14,557 nucleotides of DNA from JBBRHH01 sp038222915 (GTDB lineage: Bacteria; Planctomycetota; Phycisphaerae; Tepidisphaerales; Tepidisphaeraceae). Shown piece after piece: positions 6,217 through 12,685 of this stretch (the stretch's first letter is position 1; each line of letters begins with the position of its first letter). The stretch spans positions 1 to 14,557 of the forward strand of contig JBBRHH010000090.1 in assembly GCA_038222915.1 (NCBI GenBank), in the 5' to 3' direction. The position numbers and the translations under genes are program-made. Under the pieces are notes generated by a model. It saw nothing but the letters and a program-made list of their open reading frames with translations. It was not told the origin of the DNA and searched no databases.

Positions 6217-8340
6217 TTATTTACGCTGTACGGCTACGAGTTTCGCGTTGCCGCCTGCGCCGGGGGAGATTGCGGGCGGGCCGGATGTGCCTGGCGGCGG
6301 TGGCGGCGGCGAAACCGGAGGCCTCTGACCACCTGGCGGCGTAATGATCGGGGGAGTCGGCACGTTGATCGGCGCGATAACTGCGCCCTGATTACGCGGC
6401 TTGGGCCCGACCGTCGTCGTGTAGACACGGACGAGTCCGCCGGAACCTTGATTGGCGCTTGGATCGTAAAGCTGGATCAGCTTCCCATCTTTGAACGCCT
6501 CAACGGTCGCCTTCGTCGTGACGCCTGATATGTAGTTGATGTTTAGCGAGTAGTCGCCATCGGGGGCTTTACCATCCCAGAACGCGACTTCGATGCCGCC
6601 ATGTGGTCCGCCGCGGTGGTCGAAATCGGTGTGGCCGCCGGATTCGGTGGCGTTCAGGCCGACGGCGGGGATCAGTATTTCGCCTTTGCTTCTGCCGCCG
6701 GTGCCCTGGTTGATGACCGAAAGATCGAGGTTGGCGTTGCCGGTCCAGCGGAGGACGAAATCGACCTTGCCGGGGAGGACGGGCTTGAGCTGCGCGTCGG
6801 TGGGCGGAACTCCGCCGGTGATGACGCGGAAGCCGGTTCCCTTGTCGACGGAAACCACGGATCCGCGCGAGATAAGTGTGGAGACCAGCGCCTGTTCCGA
6901 TGGTGTTCGGGCCAAGGCGATGGACGGATCGACCACCGCGTCACCCAGCGCTGATTCGACAGCGCCGCTTTGATCGGAGCGAATCTTGGTCGTTCCCTGT
7001 CCCTTGTTACCGAAGTAGATGAACTGGCCACGGTTGTTCTGGAACAGGGCACGGCCGGTCAGGCTCAGAGCCTGGGGCGTGAATGGCGCCTGGTCGAACA
7101 TGGAGACTTCGGTGCCGCGGACGGCGAGGGTGCTGTTGGGGCTGCGGATGGCGGAGTCGTGCTCGATGCCGGCTTCCTGAATTTTCAGCTTTGAGACGTC
7201 GAGCGGACCGGCCGCGTTGGGCTTGATGGTTTCCAGATCGTAACGGACGCGGCCGTAAGCCATGCCGACGTCGGTCTTGATGTTCTTGTCGCTCTTGACG
7301 GCCTCGATCACCTTGCAGGTGCCCTGGCGATCGAGGGTAAAGGTTTGCTTGGGTGGGATGATGAAACGGATGGCGCTGTGGGGGCCGGTGCGGAACTCCG
7401 CATCCTGGGTGAGGACCATGCCGACCTTTGCCGGGACCCAATCGTCCTTCTCGGACTTGCGGGCCTCGGCGAGGGTTCCTTCTACGCCGGTGACGATCAC
7501 TTTCAATGTACCGTTGGCGAGGGCAGCGCTGGATGGCCCGGAGGCGGGGACTGCGTCGGCGAAGGCCAACATTAGAGGCGTCCCATCGCCGCCGCCAAAG
7601 CTTGCGCCGTCCAGATCGAAGGAGGCGAAGGGATTGTCGATCGACGCCAGCTCGACGGGCAGGGAACGGACATCGGATTCCTGGAGCGTATGCACGCCGG
7701 CGATCGGGAGCGTCGCGCCATTGATTGCGACGCCGTTCACGTCGACCTTGCCTACTTCAGACGGGAGGAGCGACGCGGGAGCTACGACGGTGTCAGCGTG
7801 CTGAAAATCTTCAGCCTTGCCGATGATTCCGACGAACTCGCTGCCGGAGACGGTTTGATTGGGGCTGCCGCCGGGGTAGAGGCCGTTGAACTGGAGAGTG
7901 CGGGTTGCGTAGCGCGGGGTTGGTCCGAGAACGGACATGGTTACGCCGCCGCTGAGGTGTAGTATTTGAACGAGGGCAACGGACAACGTGCCGTGATCGA
8001 TGGCGTCATCGGCGGTTCCGTGGAAATCGCCGGCGATCATCTTGCGGGCCTTGAGGGCGTCGACGCGCTGGTTGTAGTTGGCGGCGGGGTCCTTTCCGTC
8101 GGCAAAGAGGAGGAGGCCGTGGAACGCCTCATCGTTGCTGGTGAGCGGACGGCGGGCGAGTTGATGCCAGAATTCCAATTGGGATTTTGGCTGATCGCCG
8201 CCGAGATTTTTGGTGAGCGGCTGGCTCACGTGTGCGGACTGGCATCCGCCAAGTCCGGCGACGGAGAGAATTCCGCCGACTACCGCAGTGCACGCCGCCA
8301 GCTTCTTCATTGCCGCGTTGGAGTGAATGTTAGAACGCAT
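6217..8340 (-). CDS. FecR-domain lipoprotein with C-terminal DUF2135/YfaP-like domain
   Basis: This 707-aa protein carries a lipoprotein signal: MKKLAACTAVVGG, a hydrophobic core and lipobox LGGC with Cys33. Residues about 55-180 (FWHQLARR... RYATRTLQFNGLYPGG) resemble an unnamed N-terminal module I associate with planctomycete proteins. A FecR-type domain spans about 300-415 (WVPAKVGMVLTQDAEFRTG... LAVRGTEVSM). Residues about 526-645 (FVLRWTGNANLDLSVINQ, GGIEVAFWDGKAPDGDYSLN) resemble DUF2135/YfaP-like beta domains. The tail (660-690) is proline-rich. In proteobacteria FecR transmits signals from an outer-membrane receptor to a sigma factor. Here there is no transmembrane anti-sigma helix and no sigma gene, so the domain probably has a structural or sensory envelope role. 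The ATG at 8340 overlaps the barrel gene's stop by 11 bp. An internal ATG at 8310 (MKKLAAC) would give a more standard signal peptide. Confidence 0.85.
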   Translation of the reverse strand: MRSNIHSNAAMKKLAACTAVVGGILSVAGLGGCQSAHVSQPLTKNLGGDQPKSQLEFWHQLARRPLTSNDEAFHGLLLFADGKDPAANYNQRVDALKARKMIAGDFHGTADDAIDHGTLSVALVQILHLSGGVTMSVLGPTPRYATRTLQFNGLYPGGSPNQTVSGSEFVGIIGKAEDFQHADTVVAPASLLPSEVGKVDVNGVAINGATLPIAGVHTLQESDVRSLPVELASIDNPFASFDLDGASFGGGDGTPLMLAFADAVPASGPSSAALANGTLKVIVTGVEGTLAEARKSEKDDWVPAKVGMVLTQDAEFRTGPHSAIRFIIPPKQTFTLDRQGTCKVIEAVKSDKNIKTDVGMAYGRVRYDLETIKPNAAGPLDVSKLKIQEAGIEHDSAIRSPNSTLAVRGTEVSMFDQAPFTPQALSLTGRALFQNNRGQFIYFGNKGQGTTKIRSDQSGAVESALGDAVVDPSIALARTPSEQALVSTLISRGSVVSVDKGTGFRVITGGVPPTDAQLKPVLPGKVDFVLRWTGNANLDLSVINQGTGGRSKGEILIPAVGLNATESGGHTDFDHRGGPHGGIEVAFWDGKAPDGDYSLNINYISGVTTKATVEAFKDGKLIQLYDPSANQGSGGLVRVYTTTVGPKPRNQGAVIAPINVPTPPIITPPGGQRPPVSPPPPPPGTSGPPAISPGAGGNAKLVAVQRK

Positions 8341-9763
8341 AAGTCAACCCAATGAAAAGTGATTGCCGGGTGTTGTGATCGCCGGCGATCGCACCGCCTG
8401 GGAAAAACAGGCCATAGCGGACCGCGAGCGTCACGTCTTCGGTAATCTGCCAATTTGTAAATATATCCGGTTCCCATCCGAGGTAATGGGACTTTTTCGT
8501 AAATTCGTCGATCGGGGCCTGCTCCGTCAGCTTATTGAATAGGAAGACATCGCCGCCGACCTGCAGGCGTTTGAGCATGCGCTGCTCTGGGAACGGGAAT
8601 GTTGAGCCGCCGGCGCGGAGGACGAAGAGGTTGGAGACGGGAGGGGCGAAGGCAAGGCCGGTGTCGATCAGACCAAAACCATTGAAGGAGTGGTCGTCGG
8701 TGCCGGGGCGGTTGCCGCCGAAGGTGTTGGAGGTATGGAAGCGGTCGCGGTCGCCGGTGGCGACGATGGCCTCAAGGTTGAGGCGGGTCTTGCGGACGTC
8801 GTTGAAGAGATAATCGAGGCGTGCGTCGAGGCCGAACGCACTGATGCTGTCGTGCCGCTGCGCGACGGGCGAAACGGTCGTGCCGTTCTGTATGAAACTG
8901 TTGGAAAGGGCGTGGCCGCCTTCGTAGGTGGCTTCGATTCCGTAGGAGATTTTGTCGGAGAGAGCGCCGTTGGAGCCAAGGCCGAGGTAATAGCTGTTGT
9001 AGTCGAACTGTGTGGTGTACGGACCGTTGATGGCGGTCTCATCGTAGTTGTAGTCGCGCTGGATCAGGCCGTAGGCATAGGGGTGATGTTGACCGACGTT
9101 GAAGGTCAGGAGGCCGCCGTAGAACGCGCGGCGGGTGTGGTCATCGAAGTCAGGACGGGAGGTGTCAAAGTCGACGGTGTACGGCGCGGTTACGCCGGCG
9201 ACGATCTGGAGGGCGAGGGGGCCGTAGACGACGTCGAGAAGGCCGCCGTCCAACGTTTCGCTGAGCACGAGGCCGTTGCCCCAATAGACCAGCTGCCGAC
9301 CCACCTGAATCGCCAGATCATTGTTGGTGGGATTGCCGTGCAGATTCAGGTAGCGCTGCAGGTCGAAGCGGTAATAGGCGCGCTCGAGGCGGAACTCCCA
9401 GCGATCGCCTTCGCCGTCGAAGCTGTCGCCGGTGTTGTAGTCGTAATAGCTGGTCCGATATCGCGCGAAGAATTCGTGGACGCCGTCGAGGTTGACGTGG
9501 CCGTAGCCAATGAGGTCCATATTTCGGAGGCCGTGGTTGCCGCCGTCGCGGTCGTCGATGCTGAAATAGTTGAGGGAGAGATAGCCGCCGTAATCGATGA
9601 GGGCCCGCTGGCCGGCCGGAACGTTCTCGCCGGTATTCAGGCGGGTGTCGCGACGAATTGCCTCGAGCTCGCGATTGAAGCGTTCGAGGCTTTCCTGTCC
9701 GCGAGCGGTGCCAGCCACCGCCATCGCCGCTGCCATAGCCACTACACAATGTTTTCCTGCCAC
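8330..9763 (-). CDS. Outer-membrane beta-barrel protein, alginate-export-like
   Basis: This 477-aa precursor has a signal peptide (MAGKHCVVAMAAAMAVAGTA, cleavage near ARG/QE) and a short charged N-terminal helix (SLERFNRELEAIRRDTR). Alternating aromatic/polar strands follow to the end, with many Tyr, Asp and Gly. The last residue is Phe in LFIGLTYAF, the usual C-terminal signal for barrel insertion. Segments such as VGRQLVYWGNGLVLSETLDG and YLGWEPDIFTNWQITEDVTL recall alginate-export (AlgE-like) barrel proteins. That family call is moderate and the substrate unknown. The start is a GTG preceded by AAAGG at 6 nt. An ATG four bases upstream is in another frame. The final ACT TAT GCG TTC TAA contains the ATG of the FecR lipoprotein gene, so the two are translationally coupled and probably co-assemble in the outer membrane. 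Confidence 0.85.
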   Translation of the reverse strand: MAGKHCVVAMAAAMAVAGTARGQESLERFNRELEAIRRDTRLNTGENVPAGQRALIDYGGYLSLNYFSIDDRDGGNHGLRNMDLIGYGHVNLDGVHEFFARYRTSYYDYNTGDSFDGEGDRWEFRLERAYYRFDLQRYLNLHGNPTNNDLAIQVGRQLVYWGNGLVLSETLDGGLLDVVYGPLALQIVAGVTAPYTVDFDTSRPDFDDHTRRAFYGGLLTFNVGQHHPYAYGLIQRDYNYDETAINGPYTTQFDYNSYYLGLGSNGALSDKISYGIEATYEGGHALSNSFIQNGTTVSPVAQRHDSISAFGLDARLDYLFNDVRKTRLNLEAIVATGDRDRFHTSNTFGGNRPGTDDHSFNGFGLIDTGLAFAPPVSNLFVLRAGGSTFPFPEQRMLKRLQVGGDVFLFNKLTEQAPIDEFTKKSHYLGWEPDIFTNWQITEDVTLAVRYGLFFPGGAIAGDHNTRQSLFIGLTYAF

Positions 9764-9923
9764 GCATCACCTTTTGCTAAAACGCAATATCCGGAATCCC
9801 TACTGTCCAAATCGGATCGGCGCAGGCTGCGCCTTCACCCAAAGCAGGTCATGTAGTGACGATTTAAATCTTCGGTCGTACGACATCACAATGCTTTTAC
9901 ACAAGTCGGCTTGGCCGAGCAAA

Positions 9924-9950
9924 TTGGAGACATGTTCACAATGGCATAAT
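9924..9950 (+). promoter_or_regulatory. Weak candidate promoter upstream of the 53-codon ORF
   Basis: TTGGAG (9924-9929) and CATAAT (9945-9950) are 15 bases apart. The -10 element is good, but the -35 is two mismatches off and the spacing is short. Transcription would begin near 9957, giving a leader of about 70 nt before the ATG at 10028. Confidence 0.35.
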
Positions 9951-10027
9951 AGTGCGCTGCTTTTCATTCAACTCCTTTCAGCGGCACGTCTGTTGCGCCT
10001 TTTCTTATAAGACGAGGAAATATTTAT

Positions 10028-10189
10028 ATGGCAAAGATAACGGGCTATCTGACCGCTTCGGCGTTTCTACCGGACCATCGGGCTGCGTCGAGTCTGCGGT
10101 TGGCAGCGGCGCACCATCCGTCCGTCCTGCTGTGTGTGCCGGACATGATGCGCGAGAGCAGGCGAATGTGGATTTCGGGAAAGAATTGA
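10028..10189 (+). CDS. Small ORF of 53 codons, unrecognised
   Basis: The ATG is preceded by GAGGA (10014-10018) at 9 nt, one of the better ribosome-binding sites in the window. The product begins MAKITGYLTASAFLPDHRAA and ends RRMWISGKN. It is basic, with a short hydrophobic stretch (SVLLCVP, 32-38) but no convincing membrane helix or signal peptide. Third codon positions are mostly G or C, as in the neighbouring genes, though a 53-codon open frame in GC-rich DNA can arise by chance. A different frame (9952-10221) is also open here but lacks a ribosome-binding site and its start codon sits at the predicted promoter. I do not recognise the family. It may be a real small protein gene or a transcribed leader. 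Confidence 0.4.
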   Translation: MAKITGYLTASAFLPDHRAASSLRLAAAHHPSVLLCVPDMMRESRRMWISGKN

Positions 10190-10224
10190 AGCAGGTTCAG
10201 GAGAAGCCGGGCGGTCGGTGAACT

Positions 10225-11688
10225 TCATCGGCCTGTACCGCTTTCGTGATAGAAGGCTGAAGCGGGGATGGTTTCTTCCTTTGTGCTTCCTGGCGTCATC
10301 CACATCAGGTGGATATTTGCGGCACCGCCGCCGTCCCAGAACTCAACGCGTATGGTGTGCAGGCCCGGGGTGAATTCGGCGGGGACGTGGAGGTGTTTGC
10401 GCACCATGTTTGCTTCGTCGAAGACGATCTTGTCATCGATGATGACGCGTGCGCCGCTGTTGGCCGTCAAAAGAATCGTGCAGCGGCCGCCGGTGCGGAC
10501 GTTCATCATTCCCGTCCACCGGATGGAGAAATTATCCTTGGGCATCCCTTCAGACGGAGCGCCTTCCTGCCAATCGAAAGCGATCTGAGAGTCGATGCGG
10601 GTAAGAGCCCGTTTGGTGAAATTTTCGGCGGAGAAGAGTTCGGCGGACAGGCCGGGCTCGAGCATCAACTGTGACATGGCCGCGGCTTCGGATTCTTCGA
10701 GACGTTTCTGTACGCTTTCACTTTTAATGCCCGCCAATTGTGGTAGAGCGCGTCGATACCATTCGGCGGCTCTTGCCTGCAGGTGAAGCTTGATGATGTG
10801 GCCCTGCTTTTCGGCGATCTCCCACCATTCATTTCCGAGCTGCACCTGTTCGCCGGGATCGACGGGTCGGGCCATTTCACGTTCGGCGATGCCGCGCAGT
10901 GCCGCATCGGCGCAGCCGACCAGAAGCGGGAGGCCCGTCTCCCAATCAGCGCGGGCCAGACATGCAAAGCGGCCGGCGGTCAGGCGTGCGTCCGCGTCGG
11001 CCGGGCTGTTTTTCAGTGTGGCGCGAGCGGCCTTGGCCTGTTCAGATTGCTGTTGCTGCGTTCGCAGCTCCTTTAGTCGCTCTTGGACAAGCGTCGTCAG
11101 AGATGGCTTCTTTGCCCGGATGGCCTGCACTTCGGCCAAGTCTCCTAGCTTTGTTGCGGCGAGATAATCTTCGCGTTCCACGGCCGCGTCCATCCGAAAC
11201 AAAGCCATGCGTACGACGGGTTCGAGTGCGGCAACTGTGTCGGCCGATCGCCCCGCCGTGTTCAGAGCCTGTAGCGTCATTTCGAGGGCATCGATTCCGT
11301 ATTCTCGCGCCAGGTCGTCGACGGCCTTCAGTGCGGTGGTGAGGTCGCCGGCATGTATTGCGATGTCGCGCGCGTCACGCAGGAGTACGTATCGCGCGGT
11401 CCAGTCATCATGTGTTTCGAAAGCTTCGCGCAGCAGCTTCTGGGCGAGGGCCTGACGTTCGGGGAGGCCGGTCGCGCTGTAGTCGGTTTTGTAGATGTTG
11501 TGAATTAATTTCTCGGAAGCGCTCTGGGCCGAGAGCTCAGGGACCGGTTGGGTGGCTGCGGGCGCGGCCGGGAGAACGGGTCCGTTCAGCTTGATGGCTA
11601 TCAGCGGATGTGTGTCGCTCCTGGGCGCGGCGACCGCGCAGACTCCGATTGTCATCGCGCCCAGGAAGATCAGTGGCTTGAATCGCAT
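10225..11688 (-). CDS. Secreted helical-repeat protein with C-terminal PA14 domain
   Basis: This 487-aa protein has a signal peptide (MRFKPLIFLGAMTIGVCAVA, residues 1-20). About 50-345 is helical with TPR-like stretches, including a coiled-coil-prone ERLKELRTQQQQSEQAKAAR (203-222). It contains a motif set I associate with planctomycete exported proteins: GRFACLARADWETGLPLL, then LGNEWWEIAEKQ, then QARAAEWYRRALPQL. A PA14 domain closes the protein at about 346-480 (GLSAELFSAENF, FSIRWTGMMNV, VIIDDKIVFD, GLHTIRVEFWDGGG). PA14 is a beta-barrel module that usually binds carbohydrate, so a cell-surface glycan role is likely. No enzyme domain is evident. The ATG at 11688 is chosen because it opens a normal signal peptide. 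The frame extends to a TTG at 11778, but that would add 30 unlikely residues. A candidate promoter lies upstream at 11739-11767. Confidence 0.85.
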   Translation of the reverse strand: MRFKPLIFLGAMTIGVCAVAAPRSDTHPLIAIKLNGPVLPAAPAATQPVPELSAQSASEKLIHNIYKTDYSATGLPERQALAQKLLREAFETHDDWTARYVLLRDARDIAIHAGDLTTALKAVDDLAREYGIDALEMTLQALNTAGRSADTVAALEPVVRMALFRMDAAVEREDYLAATKLGDLAEVQAIRAKKPSLTTLVQERLKELRTQQQQSEQAKAARATLKNSPADADARLTAGRFACLARADWETGLPLLVGCADAALRGIAEREMARPVDPGEQVQLGNEWWEIAEKQGHIIKLHLQARAAEWYRRALPQLAGIKSESVQKRLEESEAAAMSQLMLEPGLSAELFSAENFTKRALTRIDSQIAFDWQEGAPSEGMPKDNFSIRWTGMMNVRTGGRCTILLTANSGARVIIDDKIVFDEANMVRKHLHVPAEFTPGLHTIRVEFWDGGGAANIHLMWMTPGSTKEETIPASAFYHESGTGR

Positions 11689-11738
11689 GAAATGCTCGTT
11701 CGAAAATCGCCTGTTCCACCCAACGACTGGAAGTGTGA

Positions 11739-11767
11739 AAAATACCCGTCGCGTAAAACAAACGCAA
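11739..11767 (-). promoter_or_regulatory. Sigma70-like promoter for the PA14-domain gene
   Basis: The minus strand has TTGCGT (11767-11762), a 17-base spacer and TATTTT (11744-11739). Predicted initiation near 11731 gives a leader of about 43 nt to the ATG at 11688. It lies inside the longer TTG-initiated reading, which supports the shorter start. Confidence 0.5.
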
Positions 11768-11874
11768 TTCATTGCCAATTTCCATCGTTGATCGCTGCGC
11801 GGTTCGTTTGCCGTCAGCGCTCTGTGCAGTTACGCTGATCGCACCAATCCAGCTTCCTTACCTATGGACAATTG

Positions 11875-12678
11875 ATGTTAATCCGGATCGGTTTCGATCT
11901 GACGTTTGCGATTCCTGCGCCGACGCCAATGCTGTTGTTACTTAATGTGCATCCCTCGCGATTTGAGTCGTTGCGCGGGCCGGAGATGGTGCGCATTGAT
12001 CCATTTCTGCCGGTTGCCCATTTCTCCGATGCGTTTGGGAACAGTTGCGGGCGAATTGTCGCGATGCCGGGCACGTTGCGGCTTCAAAACGACGCCGTGG
12101 TGATGGACGACGGAAAGCCGGACGCGTTTGATCCGTCGGCCGAGCAGCATTTCATTGATGCACTTCCTACGGAGACGTTGCAGTTTCTGATGTCGAGCCG
12201 GTATTGCGAGGTGGATCTGTTGAAGGACATCGCGTGGGAGCTTTTCTCGAAGGCCAGACCGGGAGTGGAGCGGGTGTCGGCGATTTGCGACTGGGTTCAT
12301 GCGAATGTGAAGTTTGGGTATGAGTTTGCGGATGATACACGCGGGGCCGTTGGGGTGTATCGCGATCGGAGAGGCGTCTGCCGCGACTTCACGCACCTGG
12401 CGATTGCTTTCTGCCGCTGCCTGAACATTCCGGCTCGGTATGCGACGGGATACATGGGAGAGATCGGTGTGCCGCCTGCGCCGCCGGGGGATTTCAGTGC
12501 GTGGTTTGAGGTGTATCTGGGAGGTCGATGGTGGACGCGTGATGCGCGGCACAACATGCGGCGAATCGGACGCGTGTTGATGGCACGGGGGCGGGATGCG
12601 ACGGATGTGCCGCTGACGACTGCTTTTGGCATGGCGAAGCTGGAGAAATTCACGGTCTGGACGGACGAAATAAAATGA
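11875..12678 (+). CDS. Transglutaminase-like protein
   Basis: This 267-aa protein carries the transglutaminase-like core. GVCRDFTHLAIAFCRCLNIP (167-186) holds the nucleophile Cys169. ARYATGYMGE (187-196) and FSAWFEVYLGGRWWTRDARH (207-226) follow, with Asp223. Then IGRVLMARGRDATDVPLTTA matches the C-terminal signature of a common bacterial cytosolic subfamily. The position normally holding the catalytic His (HAW) is Ser208 (SAW). I recall that this Ser is frequent in the DARHN-type subfamily, which would imply altered chemistry, but this needs an alignment. The N-terminal 110 residues form a beta-rich domain usual in this subfamily. There is no signal peptide. The start is the ATG at 11875, with GGAC 8 nt upstream. 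It is a single gene, convergent with the beta-propeller gene whose stop lies 8 bp away. Confidence 0.88.
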   Translation: MLIRIGFDLTFAIPAPTPMLLLLNVHPSRFESLRGPEMVRIDPFLPVAHFSDAFGNSCGRIVAMPGTLRLQNDAVVMDDGKPDAFDPSAEQHFIDALPTETLQFLMSSRYCEVDLLKDIAWELFSKARPGVERVSAICDWVHANVKFGYEFADDTRGAVGVYRDRRGVCRDFTHLAIAFCRCLNIPARYATGYMGEIGVPPAPPGDFSAWFEVYLGGRWWTRDARHNMRRIGRVLMARGRDATDVPLTTAFGMAKLEKFTVWTDEIK

Positions 12679-12685
12679 TCATCGG

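Larger units (their letters stand above)
9764..10224. other. Long intergenic region between barrel gene and PA14 gene
   Basis: These 461 bases separate the 5' end of the barrel gene from the 3' end of the PA14 gene. They contain a GC-rich palindrome GGCGCAGGCTGCGCC (9819-9833), a candidate plus-strand promoter (9924-9950) and a 53-codon plus-strand ORF with a ribosome-binding site (10028-10189). On the minus strand TTGGAC (9808-9803) followed after 15 bases by TATTGC is a weak promoter candidate for the barrel operon. The AT content of 9840-10030 is higher than in the flanking genes, as usual for regulatory DNA. I see no tRNA, repeats or terminator with a T run. Confidence 0.6.

Noticed and set aside
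6300..6360. Repetitive GGC/GCC-rich stretch as a microsatellite
   Set aside because: It encodes the proline-rich tail of the FecR lipoprotein and is explained by coding.
9819..9833. Palindrome GGCGCAGGCTGCGCC as terminator or operator
   Set aside because: It has no T run and is not near a gene 3' end. A single GC-rich palindrome in this sequence is weak evidence for an operator.
8690..9856. A 388-codon plus-strand ORF opposite the barrel gene
   Set aside because: Its product is a low-complexity Val/Ala/Glu/Gly string with no domain. It mirrors the codon bias of the minus-strand gene, which has a signal peptide and barrel features.
9952..10221. An 89-codon plus-strand ORF overlapping the 53-codon ORF
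   Set aside because: It has no ribosome-binding site and its start coincides with the predicted promoter. The 53-codon frame has the better start signal.
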